From: Flagellimonas hymeniacidonis | GTDB taxonomy: Bacteria > Bacteroidota > Bacteroidia > Flavobacteriales > Flavobacteriaceae | NCBI RefSeq assembly: GCF_008040165.1 | Contig: NZ_VRUR01000001.1 | Coordinates: 1,569,349 to 1,633,348 of the forward strand | Direction of reading: 5' to 3' | Length of the DNA: 64,000 nucleotides | Part shown: piece after piece, positions 51,335-61,648 of the stretch | Layout of the letters: each line of letters opens with the position of its first letter | How positions within the stretch are numbered: the first letter of the stretch is position 1 | Notes under the pieces: model-generated | The model's input: the letters and a program-made list of their open reading frames with translations, nothing else | Told to the model about the DNA's origin: nothing | The model's database searches: none | Translations under genes and position numbers: made by a program

Positions 51335-52191
51335 TCTAAAGTATACGAATACAGGTTTCGACCTTTTGTTTTTGATTGTTCATCAATAATCAATACCGTA
51401 TTATTATCCACAAAACAAATGGATTCTTGTTGAGTTCTATGCTTTACATCAATGGAACGAAGTGTTCCTTTGGTAAAATCATCTCCAGTAAAATCAGTGA
51501 ACAGCCATATATAACCAGAACCTAAAAGCACTACCTTTTTACCATCGGGAGAGATGTCAGCGGCAGTAATGGAACAGGACTGTGGGTCTAAGCATGAAAC
51601 GAACTTCCCTACCAGTTTTGCCGTATGTGACCCTTCTAGAGCAGGGATTTTATAAATAAAAGCCTTACCAGTATAAGGTCTAGTTCTATTTTTAGTAATG
51701 AGATAGAGGAATCCGTTTTGATAAAAGAATGCCTCACAATCGAACATTAATTTGGATTTTTTGGGAGGGAATTTTTTTTGTTCAGGATAGTGAAATGTTA
51801 TTTTTTCTGCTTCAATTTTCTTTCCTGTTTCATTGTTTGGATTAGGAAGTTTATAGATTGAAAGATTTTTTCTGTCATTTGCATTATTGCCAAAATTTCC
51901 AATATAGATATTCCCTTTATCGTCGTTAGCCAAATCTTCCCAGTCGTCGTTTTTGGCATTTTTAACCTTGAATTCCTTGATTAATTTTCCCTCATTATTA
52001 ATGGCATAAATATGGTCTTTGTTACCATTATCCTCAATTACCCATGATATTATGCTGTCCATGGAAGCAATTCCAGAAACTTCGCTGAGTTTTGATGGGA
52101 GCTTCCCCAAGTAAGTCAAATCCCCATAATAGGGCTTTTGGGCACAGCCTTGAAGAAAAATCAGAAGAAGTAAAAGTGTAACCCTACTCAT
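51331..52191 (-). CDS. SdiA-regulated-like beta-propeller lipoprotein
   Basis: Lipoprotein of 286 residues with lipobox IFLQGC (Cys15). The mature protein has propeller-like repeats: LSEVSGIASMDSIISWVIEDNGNKDHIYAINNEGKLIKEFKV, DWEDLANDDKGNIYIGNFGNNANDRKNLSIYKL, ITAADISPDGKKVVLLGSGYIWLF and QESICFVDNNTVLIIDEQ. This resembles the SdiA-regulated/esterase-like phytase-type propeller families, without a firm catalytic assignment. Its ATG overlaps the end of the SRPBCC/GyrI gene by 8 bp, so both are one transcript. The stop shares TTAA with the convergent phosphatase-barrel gene. Confidence 0.65.
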   Translation of the reverse strand: MSRVTLLLLLIFLQGCAQKPYYGDLTYLGKLPSKLSEVSGIASMDSIISWVIEDNGNKDHIYAINNEGKLIKEFKVKNAKNDDWEDLANDDKGNIYIGNFGNNANDRKNLSIYKLPNPNNETGKKIEAEKITFHYPEQKKFPPKKSKLMFDCEAFFYQNGFLYLITKNRTRPYTGKAFIYKIPALEGSHTAKLVGKFVSCLDPQSCSITAADISPDGKKVVLLGSGYIWLFTDFTGDDFTKGTLRSIDVKHRTQQESICFVDNNTVLIIDEQSKTKGRNLYSYTLD

Positions 52192-53086
52192 CAGTGTTTT
52201 TTAGGGGCATAAATATTTCTGCTTTCCATTCCAGTTCATTTCCACCCATACTAGGGTTGTCATAAAACAATTCCACCGGCTTGTTTTCAAGTTCAATATT
52301 GTGCTTGCCCGCATAGTCCATTAATTTGTACCAAGCACGATCTGAGGTCATATAATTTCCATTGTATATTGCTTTTAAAGCTTTCATTCCACCGAATTCT
52401 TTGTACTTAATCTCGGTATGAAAGGGTAAAGAATCTGTTTTAACAATGGGGTAGCAAAAGTCATATACAATACTATCATTAGTCCGATTCCATTTTTTTA
52501 TTTCAACAAAGGGTGTACCATTTACTTTTAGGTTATGTTGCTTTACAAAACCACTTAAAAATGGAAATTCCCGTATCATACCAAAAGCCTTTTCAGATTG
52601 AAGACCTTCAATGGTCAAATAAGCACAGTGAGTTGGCTTAAGCTCATCTTCACCAACAACTTTGACCTTAAACTTGTTAATATGGTCGTTTAAAAGGTGA
52701 TTGAAATTTATAAGATTCTTTTTAGAACGTTTTTCTAACACCGTAGAAGTAAAAGGAATCATGATTTTGTTCATGAGACTGTGGCTTACATCCTTAATGC
52801 TCACTTTAACTTTTGAAGTAGAATCAGTGATTGGAATAATAGTCCAATTATAGTGTATTAAACTATCACCAAATTTAAGTTCTTGTTCTAGTTCTAAAAG
52901 GTTTTTCTGTTTAATAGATGTGTTAACCCCCATGCGCTTGTCCCAGTTTTTAATGGTTTGGTTTATGGCTCCTGGAAATGTATTGGCTGTAAAGGACACT
53001 AAATAGTCATTCGGCTTAATAAATAGATACCATACTAGCGCAATCGCTACTATTGGAATAACTACCAAAGAAATTTTCCGTTTCAT
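52184..53086 (-). CDS. SRPBCC / GyrI-like effector-binding protein
   Basis: Protein of 300 residues with an N-terminal membrane anchor (KISLVVIPIVAIALVWYLF), a polyketide-cyclase-like SRPBCC region (residues about 30-140) and a C-terminal GyrI-like effector-binding domain. The latter reads VNGTPFVEIKKWNRTNDSIVYDFCYPIVKTD, FGGMKALKAIYNGNYMTSDRAWYKLMDYAGKHNIELENKPVELFYDNP. Such domains bind hydrophobic small molecules. Ligand unknown. It overlaps the lipoprotein gene downstream and is 33 bp from the haloperoxidase gene upstream. Confidence 0.75.
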   Translation of the reverse strand: MKRKISLVVIPIVAIALVWYLFIKPNDYLVSFTANTFPGAINQTIKNWDKRMGVNTSIKQKNLLELEQELKFGDSLIHYNWTIIPITDSTSKVKVSIKDVSHSLMNKIMIPFTSTVLEKRSKKNLINFNHLLNDHINKFKVKVVGEDELKPTHCAYLTIEGLQSEKAFGMIREFPFLSGFVKQHNLKVNGTPFVEIKKWNRTNDSIVYDFCYPIVKTDSLPFHTEIKYKEFGGMKALKAIYNGNYMTSDRAWYKLMDYAGKHNIELENKPVELFYDNPSMGGNELEWKAEIFMPLKNTDE

Positions 53087-53118
53087 CAGTATTCAAATAT
53101 TATTTTAGGATTAAAGAA

Positions 53119-54447
53119 TTATTGAACCATTTTTAGGTTATCCACCACAAACGCACCTAAACTTCGCCCTTGGTTTACACCAATGTCCACTGCGGCGCGA
53201 TAATGTATCCCGCCATACATTCTGCTAATAGCAGCTTCATCCGATGCTTGGGTAAAAGAGGTGAACGAACGAACCGGCAACCCGTAAGGAACCTCGGTAT
53301 TATCATCAAATGCAAAATTGTCTCCAAAAATGTCTGTTAAAACAGTAGCGGCAGCTCCTGAAACTACACTGTGGCCACTAGTATATTCTGGAAATGGAGG
53401 TGTTTGCAGTATTGGAGTCCAATTTTCATCAATATGCTCATTTATAAGCGTTTCTGGACGAATAAGATTACTTCTATATTTTTCATCCCAACAACTTATG
53501 AAAGCATCAGCCATGGCAATTGATGCTTTGGTATAGGCATAAATGGTTTTGTTGACATCTGCATTGGACTTTCTGCTTGCAATTTTCGTAATTCCAATCC
53601 AATGAGCGCCTGGGGTAATCTTTTTTGTAGCAAACATTAAATGACCTCTGGTAACCGAAACATAAGGGTTGCAGTCCCAAAACTGTGCAATTTCAACTTC
53701 TTCAGAGGTATCGCCTGCAGCTGTAATTTTGTTACTGATATCGTACACTTCTTGCAATTCTTTATAAAAATCGGAATCTTTTTCCATTGAAAATGGCGGA
53801 GGAGGAGTAGGTTTAAATTGACTGGCGGAATCAATCACAAAAGGTCTTATTTTGCTCCAATGTGGTTCTATTCCGGCCATATACGCTGGAGGGGTAGGTT
53901 GCCATCTAGACGGATTATCCGTATCCACGGTAAACTTGGGCATGGTTCGGGTTTGATTGTAGTTGTCCCCATTCATCCATTCCGTAATGTGCTCAGCAAC
54001 TTCAAGACCGTAGGTCTTGGATTCCATGAATTCCTGCTCATTTTTTTCTTCCCAAAGGGTATAGAGGCTATCTCTATAGGCCTCAATTCTATCTTCGGAA
54101 AAAATTAGCCGTTTGCTTACTTCCATATGTGCAATCAATGCTGCCAATTCATGGTTTATTTTCTTTCCCTCAGCCAGAGCGGGAATAGGTTTTAAATCTT
54201 TTACCTGATTTGCCAAGGATAGGTATTCATTTTCTTGCGAAGCTATAATTTCGTACGCTGCCACATTTGGATAAGCAAAAATTCTACTGGCCACTGGCGG
54301 CGAAAAAATATCATGGATCATGACTTCCGTTACTTTATCTATGGCATTATGGAAGTCATCAGGAGAAATTGTTATAGGTTCATTTTCCTTTGCACAGGAA
54401 ACAAATAGCACTGCAGATAGGAACAGTAAGCCGATACGTGCTTTCAT
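53119..54447 (-). CDS. Vanadium haloperoxidase / PAP2-family lipoprotein
   Basis: Lipoprotein of 442 residues (lipobox VLFVSC). Three PAP2 motifs are present: KYRSNLIRP (K-x6-RP), PEYTSGHSVVSGAA (SGH) and SRMYGGIHYRAAVDIG (SR-x5-H). This superfamily holds vanadium-dependent haloperoxidases and acid phosphatases; the spacing and 440-residue length fit the bacterial haloperoxidase-like branch. Halogenating activity would suit a marine bacterium, but many such homologues may be phosphatases, and I cannot choose from sequence. It lies 12 bp after the first VCBS giant gene and likely belongs to the same operon. Confidence 0.85.
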   Translation of the reverse strand: MKARIGLLFLSAVLFVSCAKENEPITISPDDFHNAIDKVTEVMIHDIFSPPVASRIFAYPNVAAYEIIASQENEYLSLANQVKDLKPIPALAEGKKINHELAALIAHMEVSKRLIFSEDRIEAYRDSLYTLWEEKNEQEFMESKTYGLEVAEHITEWMNGDNYNQTRTMPKFTVDTDNPSRWQPTPPAYMAGIEPHWSKIRPFVIDSASQFKPTPPPPFSMEKDSDFYKELQEVYDISNKITAAGDTSEEVEIAQFWDCNPYVSVTRGHLMFATKKITPGAHWIGITKIASRKSNADVNKTIYAYTKASIAMADAFISCWDEKYRSNLIRPETLINEHIDENWTPILQTPPFPEYTSGHSVVSGAAATVLTDIFGDNFAFDDNTEVPYGLPVRSFTSFTQASDEAAISRMYGGIHYRAAVDIGVNQGRSLGAFVVDNLKMVQ

Positions 54448-54459
54448 TAGTTTGTAGTT

Positions 54460-57400
54460 TTAATTCAGTATTCTATAGGTTTGGGCTTTATCGTTATTTA
54501 GTGTTACCAGAAGATAAGTAGCTTTATCCAGCGTAATTACATTAAGATGTCGTACAGATTTCTGAGTAAGCTCTAAGCCCAAATCATCACCCAAAATTAT
54601 ACTATTTTGATTGTTTATCAATGCTCCTGGGAAAGAATCGAACCTGCCATGAAATGGAGTTACTCCAAAGTAATTCCCAGCTGCCAAAACTTCGTTGTCA
54701 GAATCACCATCAAAGTCATAAGATAAAAAAGAAGTTATTGGTGAAACCTGTAGTTGTGCGTTGAAGGGGACAAAAGTGTACTTTCCGTCCTCTTGTTGCA
54801 AATAGCCTGAGTGAAGTTCATGCACGGTCAATATTTCTGCCTTTTCCAGTGTTTTTTTATCAAAAAGTGCATCCATGGGTTTTCCAGCAAAATCCTTATA
54901 TGCATTGAATTTTTTACGAAGCGAAACTAGCTGCCCAGAAAGTTCATCGAGGCCTAAAAGCGGATAATATTTTCCATTTTTTTCTGTGGTAACGATGGTT
55001 TCCGTGCTGCCATTGCCATCAAAATCCATAAAATATAACTTCATGGGGCTTTTTTGGGAGGCCCTAAACTTGGAATTGACGCCCCAATTACCCAGAAGGT
55101 AATCCGTATCTCCATCCCCATCAATGTCAAAAGGTTGAATTGCCTGCCAAAGTCCATTCAAATCATGGTGAAGTAGTCTAACCTCTTCAAAGCCAGTGTC
55201 GGAATTTTTATAGAATTTGGGTGACATCCATTCTCCAATAATAATTAAATCATCAGCACCGTCGTTGTCAAAATCGGTCCAAACGGCATCCGTAACCATT
55301 CCGGCATTTTGGAAAGGGGTATGCTCTACTATGGAAAAGTTGCCTCCATCATTTTTTAGCAAATAGGAATTAGGCGTTTCTCCAAACCTTGAAGTGACCA
55401 CATTACCTCCAACAAAAAGGTCAATATCGCCATCTTTATCATAATCGTTTGCCTTGACCACAGAGGCATTTTCAAAATATTCAGGAAGATTGGATTTTAT
55501 AAATGATGAATCTTTTTGCACAAAATAACCATCTAACAACCGATTAGATTTTCCATAGAAATCAGCACCTCCAGAGCCCAAAAATATGTCGTTCTTTCCG
55601 TCGCCATTAAAATCTTTTATCAATGCAATTATGTCTTCTTTAACGGAGTCGTTATGAATCGAATTGATCTTGCGTTCTACAAAAGAGGTGTCTTGTTGCA
55701 TATAAATTTTAGATGGGTGGTATTTAGATCCGCCAAAGATTACATCTTCTTTTCCATCTCCGTTTAAATCCCCTGTAGCCGCAGCCGGACCTCTGTCTGA
55801 AACGCGATATGGAATGAGTTTCTCTCTGTTGAAATCAATATAATTGTCTTCAACATGCGTAAAATCCAAACCTAAATTGTCCTCTACGCTCTTAAAAAGT
55901 GGTTTTGTCTTGGGTTTGATGGATTGATAATCAAACAAAACGGGATTCGTTGGTTCAATTTTTAAGGTTTGATTTACAACAACATTTTTTACAGTTTGAA
56001 AGGACTTATCTGGCCAAATAATTTTTAAGGAGTCTATGGTTTGGGTCTTCCCATACCCAAAATGTAACATAGGCTCAGAACTTGATTGAAACCCTCTACT
56101 AGGATAAAGTTCCTTAAATTGTAAGGTGCCTTGATGATAGGAATAAACTTTTGTTCCAAGTCCAAAAGGGTTTTTCCCTTTATATTTAAATCGTATTTTT
56201 AGGTAATTGGATGTTTCATTGGTCTTGTTTTCATAAATAGTTGTTGGTCTATTTATATTATTGGTCACAATATCTAAATCTCCATCATTATCCAAATCCC
56301 CATATGCTGTAGCTCCAGAAATCAAGGTATCTTTAGTAATCCAGGTGGCTGATTTATTTTCAAATTGAAGGTCGTTGTTTCCTTTGAAGATGACATTGTT
56401 AATGGCTCCCGAAGGCATTAAGTCTAATGCTTTTTGATCCACCAATTTAGTATTGTCCAATTTTTTTTGAATCTGCTCATTGGATATAAAACGGATGTAG
56501 TCCAAATCATTTGGTCGCTTCGGAATTCCATTGGAAATGAACAAATCTTGTTCTCCATCTTGATTATAATCTCCAAAGAGAGCGCTCCAACTCCAGTCTG
56601 TGGCGGCAACACCACTCATTAAAGCAGTTTCCAAGTAATTACCACTAGGCTGATTTACATAGAGCATGTTACGGGTAAATTGGTAATGGTACCCATAACG
56701 CTGCGTTCGTAATCGCTGTACTTGAATGTTATCATCCCCTTCAGATGATTTTAGAGGAATCTCTTCTTCTGGAAGCATATCCAAGGAGATCAAATCAGGG
56801 AGTCCATCATGATTGATGTCTGCAACATCGCTACCCATTGAAAATCTGCTTGTATGGCCAAAATATTTTCGTAGGCTTTCGGTAAACGTACCGTCTCCAT
56901 TGTTCAAATAATAGTAATCATCCTCGTGGAAGTCATTTCCAACATAAAGATCCGGATAGCCATCCAAATTAAAATCAGAAACAGCAATTCCCAACCCATA
57001 CCCATTGATTCCTCCATAGATGCCCGCCTCGTCACTTACATCTGTAAATGTGTTTCCATCATTGCGTAAGAGCTTGTCACCGGTTTCATAATTTCTGGTA
57101 TAGCGCAAGTCTACTCTGCCAAAGGATTCTTGGGTATGCACTGCATGATTAAGGAGGTAAAGGTCTAGATCGCCATCAAGGTCATAATCTAAAAATGTTG
57201 CAGAAGAACTATAGGAATCAAAATCCAGTCCATATTTAGAGGCACTTTCTGTAAAAGTACTATCTCCATTGTTGATGTAGAGTTCGTTAGCACCTTCAAA
57301 TCCGTTAATGCCCACCACGGCACAAACATAAATATCCAAAAAGCCATCTCCGTTTATGTCCCCCATAACAGCTCCCGTGTTCCATGTGCTGTTTCCTTGA

Positions 57401-57708
57401 ACTCCAGATTTTTCAGAGATATCCTCAAACTTCATCTCACCTTTGTTTAGGTATAGCGCATTTTTTACTTGATTTCCCGACAAGAAAATGTCTGGAAGAC
57501 CATCGTTATTAATATCTCCGATGGAAACTCCTCCACCATTATAAAAATAGAGGTAGTCCAATATGTTCAAGTTATCTGACTCTGTAATTGTATTGGTGAA
57601 TGAAATCCCTGTATCCTCGGCCAACGGGTTGGAAAAAAGCTCGCCTTCCTTTTTCCCACAACTGAAAAGAAGGAAACAGAAGAGGTATGATAAAATACGG
57701 TTAGTCAT
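54460..57708 (-). CDS. Giant VCBS/FG-GAP lipoprotein with ASPIC/UnbV domain (copy 1)
   Basis: Lipoprotein of 1082 residues from ATG 57708 (signal MTNRILSYLFCFLLFSC). It carries many FG-GAP/VCBS repeats with the Ca-binding pattern DINNDGLPDIFLSGN, DINGDGFLDIYVC, DYDLDGDLDLYLLNH and DFNLDGYPDLYVGNDF, forming beta-propeller blades in both halves. In the middle is an ASPIC/UnbV domain (KNPFGLGTKVYSYHQGTLQFKELYPSRGFQSSSEPMLHFGYG). Its start overlaps the stop of copy 2 by 8 bp, so the pair is translationally coupled. In Bacteroidota such proteins accompany polysaccharide and surface-binding loci; the ligand is unknown. Confidence 0.88.
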   Translation of the reverse strand: MTNRILSYLFCFLLFSCGKKEGELFSNPLAEDTGISFTNTITESDNLNILDYLYFYNGGGVSIGDINNDGLPDIFLSGNQVKNALYLNKGEMKFEDISEKSGVQGNSTWNTGAVMGDINGDGFLDIYVCAVVGINGFEGANELYINNGDSTFTESASKYGLDFDSYSSSATFLDYDLDGDLDLYLLNHAVHTQESFGRVDLRYTRNYETGDKLLRNDGNTFTDVSDEAGIYGGINGYGLGIAVSDFNLDGYPDLYVGNDFHEDDYYYLNNGDGTFTESLRKYFGHTSRFSMGSDVADINHDGLPDLISLDMLPEEEIPLKSSEGDDNIQVQRLRTQRYGYHYQFTRNMLYVNQPSGNYLETALMSGVAATDWSWSALFGDYNQDGEQDLFISNGIPKRPNDLDYIRFISNEQIQKKLDNTKLVDQKALDLMPSGAINNVIFKGNNDLQFENKSATWITKDTLISGATAYGDLDNDGDLDIVTNNINRPTTIYENKTNETSNYLKIRFKYKGKNPFGLGTKVYSYHQGTLQFKELYPSRGFQSSSEPMLHFGYGKTQTIDSLKIIWPDKSFQTVKNVVVNQTLKIEPTNPVLFDYQSIKPKTKPLFKSVEDNLGLDFTHVEDNYIDFNREKLIPYRVSDRGPAAATGDLNGDGKEDVIFGGSKYHPSKIYMQQDTSFVERKINSIHNDSVKEDIIALIKDFNGDGKNDIFLGSGGADFYGKSNRLLDGYFVQKDSSFIKSNLPEYFENASVVKANDYDKDGDIDLFVGGNVVTSRFGETPNSYLLKNDGGNFSIVEHTPFQNAGMVTDAVWTDFDNDGADDLIIIGEWMSPKFYKNSDTGFEEVRLLHHDLNGLWQAIQPFDIDGDGDTDYLLGNWGVNSKFRASQKSPMKLYFMDFDGNGSTETIVTTEKNGKYYPLLGLDELSGQLVSLRKKFNAYKDFAGKPMDALFDKKTLEKAEILTVHELHSGYLQQEDGKYTFVPFNAQLQVSPITSFLSYDFDGDSDNEVLAAGNYFGVTPFHGRFDSFPGALINNQNSIILGDDLGLELTQKSVRHLNVITLDKATYLLVTLNNDKAQTYRILN

Positions 57709-60700
57709 TTTCAATTTTTTCAAAAAATAAAGGAGAGGAATTGTTGATGCCAACAATGTAATGGTCCTGTTTGTTTATTATTATTTTTTCAATACTTCGT
57801 GCTGGTCCGGGAATGTTAATCTCAAAATCGTTATTCCATTGAAATCCATTCTCGACAAAACGCAAAAGTATGCCATGTGATGCGTCCATCCTACCTAACT
57901 GTGTGCTAATTTCATAGTTGTTGCCAACGGCAAGGATATCCAATAGCCCGTCATTATCAAAATCATCTACTAACATATCGTTAATGGTAGAAACCTGAGC
58001 CATCTGGGGTAATCTTATCTTTTTGAAAGTATTATTTCCTGTATTCTCAAAATAGCAGCTGGCAAGTTCATAAACCTTTTTTTGATTAGCTTCTTTAAGT
58101 TTTTCCGAGCCAAAGAGTTCCTCTAAAGAGGCTTGGGCAAAACTTTTATAAGAAAGGAATTCCTTGTTTAGAAATGGCATTTGCTTCACCAGTTCGTCTT
58201 TAGAAAGGAATGGGGTTTCCTTTTCATCGTAAAAATAGGTGACCAAGGGTTCAATGGCCCCATTATTGTCAAAGTCTTGATTGTAAAGTGTGATGGGTCC
58301 CTTTAGCGAAGCCTTAAGCTTGCTGTTTGTGCCCCAATTGCCGGCAACCAAATCCAAATCTCCATCTTTATCAAAATCCTCGGCAATTACCGAATTCCAA
58401 AATCCATGTGTTTGGTCCAGACCATTATCCGAAATCAAATTCAAGGTTTTTCCATTGTTCATGAAGATAGAAATAGGCATCCAGTCTCCTACTACGATAA
58501 GATCTTCGAATCCATTTTTATCCAGGTCCTTCCAGAGCATGTCTTTTACATTACCTAAGGATTTAAGCGCTAAACAGAACGTTGAGGTAACGTCCTTGAA
58601 ATCACCTTTTCCATTATTTTGAAAAAGGTATTGTTCGGAGGTGGCTCCAAATTGTTGTGGAATTTGGTCAGATGCAATACTGATATCCATGTCCCCGTCA
58701 TTATCAAAATCCACTACTTTAACTTTTGAAGCATTAAGTTCCAATCCTTTAAAAGCTTCTGGATTAAATGTAAACTTCCCATTTATGTTAAGGTAAAGTC
58801 TGGGTTGTATTCTATTGGAATTTTTAAACTCATTTCCGGCACTAACCACGATTAAATCTTGGAAACCGCTTCCATTAGCGTCAAAAAAAACATGGGACAC
58901 ATCTTCATTAAATGAATGGTCAGAAAACACGGCATCCTGTTCCCTTACAAATGTCCCATCAGGGTTTTGTACGAAAAGCTGTGATGCTTGGCCCTTTGCT
59001 CCAGAGATAAAAATATCTTGAAGGCTGTCGTTGTTGATGTCGGTCACCGAGATGGAAGGCCCCTCATTGGTATTGGCAAAGGGAACCAAAGGATTTCTAT
59101 CGAATTCTACGGTTGGTTGCTCCTTATGTCTAAAGTGGATTATACTGTCTTTTTGAATAAAAAGCGTCGGTTTGCTTCCAATTCTGTCGGTGTAAAAATT
59201 GCCATTGGAATTCTGTACATCGACTTCAATTTTTCCCTTATCCACGGTTTTTAGCACTTGATATTTACCTCCTGGCCATATCACGATAAGGGAGTCTAAA
59301 ATGGAATCTTTGCCAATTCCTAAATGCATTTTATTGGACACTGCGGATAAATAACCTTTGGTGGCAAATTGTTCCTGGGTAAAGGTTTTTTTTGCCGAAT
59401 GTGCAATTATTTTGGCACCTATACCAAAAGGATTGTTCTTAGCCCCTTTAAAGCTTACCGTAATAGCGTTTTGATTAGGATTCTGTGAAGAAAGGGTATT
59501 TTCGAGAATAAAAGCTTCGGTGTTAACGTTGTTCACTACAAGGTCTAGATCCCCATCATTGTCCAAATCTGCATATGCGCACCCATTGCTATATGAATTT
59601 TCTTTTTGCAACCATGAATCCGTAACATTTTGAAAAGAAAGGTCTCCATTATTTTTGAAGAAATAGTTGGGCACTTTCTTTTCTGGAAGCTCTTTTATAA
59701 ATGCCATTTCTTTTTGGGACATTCCTTCCTCAATTTGTTTTTGGATTTTGTCGTTCGCAATAAAACTGATAAAATCCATGTCATTTGTAGCCCCTTTTAT
59801 GCCATTGGAAATAAACACATCTTTAAGACCGTCGTTATCAAAATCAGCTAAAAGAGTCCCCCAAGACCATTCTGATGCCGAAATACCACTCAAGGAGGCT
59901 ATTTCACTAAAATGAGCATTCCCCAAGTTCAAGTGCAGCGTGTTCTGCATATATTGTGGGGCAAATCCGTTTTTCAAGTATTGTTGATATACTGGATATG
60001 GATATTCCAAGCCAGAAGTTTTGTAGGTCTCAAGATTTTCGGGCAACATATCTAAAGAAATAATATCTGTAAGCCCATCATTGTTGATGTCTGCAATATC
60101 GTTACCCATAGAAAAATGGGAGGTATGGCCTAAACTGGAATCATCTTTCGAAATAATTTCATTGAACGTTCCATCTTTTTGGTTGATGTAGAGATAATCA
60201 TTTTCAAAAAAATCATTGCCTACATATATGTCGGGATAACCGTCATTGTTTACGTCACTTATTGCCAACCCTAGGCCATATCCTATGGAGCCTTGAAAAA
60301 TCCCAGCTTCAGCTGAAGCATTAACAAAGTTTCCAGCATCATTTCTGAATAAAATATCGCCAGACAAAGAATCTTTTTGCATTCTTTTTATACCCTTTCC
60401 GTAGGATCTATTGGGATTTACGGAATGATTGAGCAGGTACATATCCAGATCACCGTCAAGATCATAATCAAAAAAAGCTGCCTGTGTTGAAAATCCTGAA
60501 AAATTAAGATTGTACTTTGATGCTTCCTCCTTAAAGCTTGGTATTCCTTCTTTGCTTACTCCTTGATTAACATAGAGCAAGTTCGCTCCTTTTAAGCTTT
60601 TGTAGTTTCCAACTTTGCAGACGTATATATCCAGTAACCCATCATTGTTGATATCCACATGGGTTACTCCCGTAGTCCATCCATCGGCGTTATCGATCTT

Positions 60701-61009
60701 GGCTGTTTCGGTAATATCTTTAAAAGTAAAATTTCCTTTGTTCAAGTAAAGTTTGTCTGGCCCTTGATTTGCTGTAAAATAAAGATCTACCAACCCATCA
60801 CCGCTAAAATCGGCAGAGGCTACACCAGCGCCGTTGTAATAATACAAATAGGTTAAAATGTTAAGTTCTGGAGTATCCTTAAGTTCATTTTTAAAGCTTA
60901 TGCCTGTACGTGTCGCAGCATGTTTTATAAAAAGACTTTCCGCATTATTTTTTGTACAACCAGCAGTAAGTAGAATAACTCCAAAGAAAATCTTGTAGAT
61001 GCTTCTCAT
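57701..61009 (-). CDS. Giant VCBS/FG-GAP lipoprotein with ASPIC/UnbV domain (copy 2)
   Basis: Lipoprotein of 1102 residues from ATG 61009 (signal MRSIYKIFFGVILLTAGC). Same architecture as the gene that follows: N-terminal FG-GAP repeats (DFSGDGLVDLYFTANQG, DINNDGLLDIYVCKVG, DYDLDGDLDMYLLNH, DVNNDGYPDIYVGNDFF), an ASPIC/UnbV domain (NNPFGIGAKIIAHSAKKTFTQEQFATKGYLSAVSNKMHLGIGK), then more repeats. The two are diverged tandem paralogues. A 166-bp gap separates it from the cytochrome gene, where its own promoter may lie. Confidence 0.88.
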   Translation of the reverse strand: MRSIYKIFFGVILLTAGCTKNNAESLFIKHAATRTGISFKNELKDTPELNILTYLYYYNGAGVASADFSGDGLVDLYFTANQGPDKLYLNKGNFTFKDITETAKIDNADGWTTGVTHVDINNDGLLDIYVCKVGNYKSLKGANLLYVNQGVSKEGIPSFKEEASKYNLNFSGFSTQAAFFDYDLDGDLDMYLLNHSVNPNRSYGKGIKRMQKDSLSGDILFRNDAGNFVNASAEAGIFQGSIGYGLGLAISDVNNDGYPDIYVGNDFFENDYLYINQKDGTFNEIISKDDSSLGHTSHFSMGNDIADINNDGLTDIISLDMLPENLETYKTSGLEYPYPVYQQYLKNGFAPQYMQNTLHLNLGNAHFSEIASLSGISASEWSWGTLLADFDNDGLKDVFISNGIKGATNDMDFISFIANDKIQKQIEEGMSQKEMAFIKELPEKKVPNYFFKNNGDLSFQNVTDSWLQKENSYSNGCAYADLDNDGDLDLVVNNVNTEAFILENTLSSQNPNQNAITVSFKGAKNNPFGIGAKIIAHSAKKTFTQEQFATKGYLSAVSNKMHLGIGKDSILDSLIVIWPGGKYQVLKTVDKGKIEVDVQNSNGNFYTDRIGSKPTLFIQKDSIIHFRHKEQPTVEFDRNPLVPFANTNEGPSISVTDINNDSLQDIFISGAKGQASQLFVQNPDGTFVREQDAVFSDHSFNEDVSHVFFDANGSGFQDLIVVSAGNEFKNSNRIQPRLYLNINGKFTFNPEAFKGLELNASKVKVVDFDNDGDMDISIASDQIPQQFGATSEQYLFQNNGKGDFKDVTSTFCLALKSLGNVKDMLWKDLDKNGFEDLIVVGDWMPISIFMNNGKTLNLISDNGLDQTHGFWNSVIAEDFDKDGDLDLVAGNWGTNSKLKASLKGPITLYNQDFDNNGAIEPLVTYFYDEKETPFLSKDELVKQMPFLNKEFLSYKSFAQASLEELFGSEKLKEANQKKVYELASCYFENTGNNTFKKIRLPQMAQVSTINDMLVDDFDNDGLLDILAVGNNYEISTQLGRMDASHGILLRFVENGFQWNNDFEINIPGPARSIEKIIINKQDHYIVGINNSSPLFFEKIEND

Positions 61010-61175
61010 TTCATCAAAATAGGGGGAAAGATAACCATTCCCATAAAAACAATAAAAGCACAATTAGTTAATGTTTTACCGAAAAACATGCATCACATTT
61101 TATGAATTCCATAGTAAGATGTTGATTGTTGTATCGGCAAACAAACCAATGTATTTATGTTCAAAAATCCCGCAG

Positions 61176-61646
61176 CTAATTAGCAGGTAAGGTGTACCAC
61201 TCAATGTCTGTCAAAACCTCACGCCTACCTTTTTTCTGAGGAGCATAATTTGTGGCAAGGTAATTTACAATTAACTCTTCTTGGTCTCCTAGATCCCATA
61301 AATTCTGGGTCTCTTGCATCCATCTAATTGTTGCTACCCAACCTTCCTCGGTCATCCTATTTTGTGTGACCAATTTGGCTGAATGACAATTTGTGCAATT
61401 CTGAATGACTTCGGTTAATCCTTCTCCATCCACAAAACCGGTAGCCAGATGAATCCCATTTTCAATTTTACCATCAACTTCTGGAACGGCAATGATTGAA
61501 GTTTCTTCTGGGCTGTTTTTGAAAGCGGATGGATGTAAAGCAATGTATATAAAGAGAAAAACAGAAATAGTAATGATGCCAAAAGCTGCTATCAACTTAT
61601 GGTAAAGTTTTCGAACCTGTTGCTTGAATTCTTTTTGGGAAGACAT
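61176..61646 (-). CDS. Membrane-anchored monoheme cytochrome c (SorB-like)
   Basis: Protein of 156 residues with an N-terminal membrane anchor (LIAAFGIITISVFLFIYIAL) and one heme-binding site C84-x-x-C87-H88 (QNCTNCHSAKLV). A helical region with NRMTEEGWVATIRWMQETQNLWDL follows, which may supply the axial Met. It begins 2 bp after the molybdopterin enzyme, an arrangement like SorA-SorB sulfite dehydrogenases, where the cytochrome takes electrons from the Mo centre toward the respiratory chain. Confidence 0.85.
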   Translation of the reverse strand: MSSQKEFKQQVRKLYHKLIAAFGIITISVFLFIYIALHPSAFKNSPEETSIIAVPEVDGKIENGIHLATGFVDGEGLTEVIQNCTNCHSAKLVTQNRMTEEGWVATIRWMQETQNLWDLGDQEELIVNYLATNYAPQKKGRREVLTDIEWYTLPAN

Positions 61647-61648
61647 GA

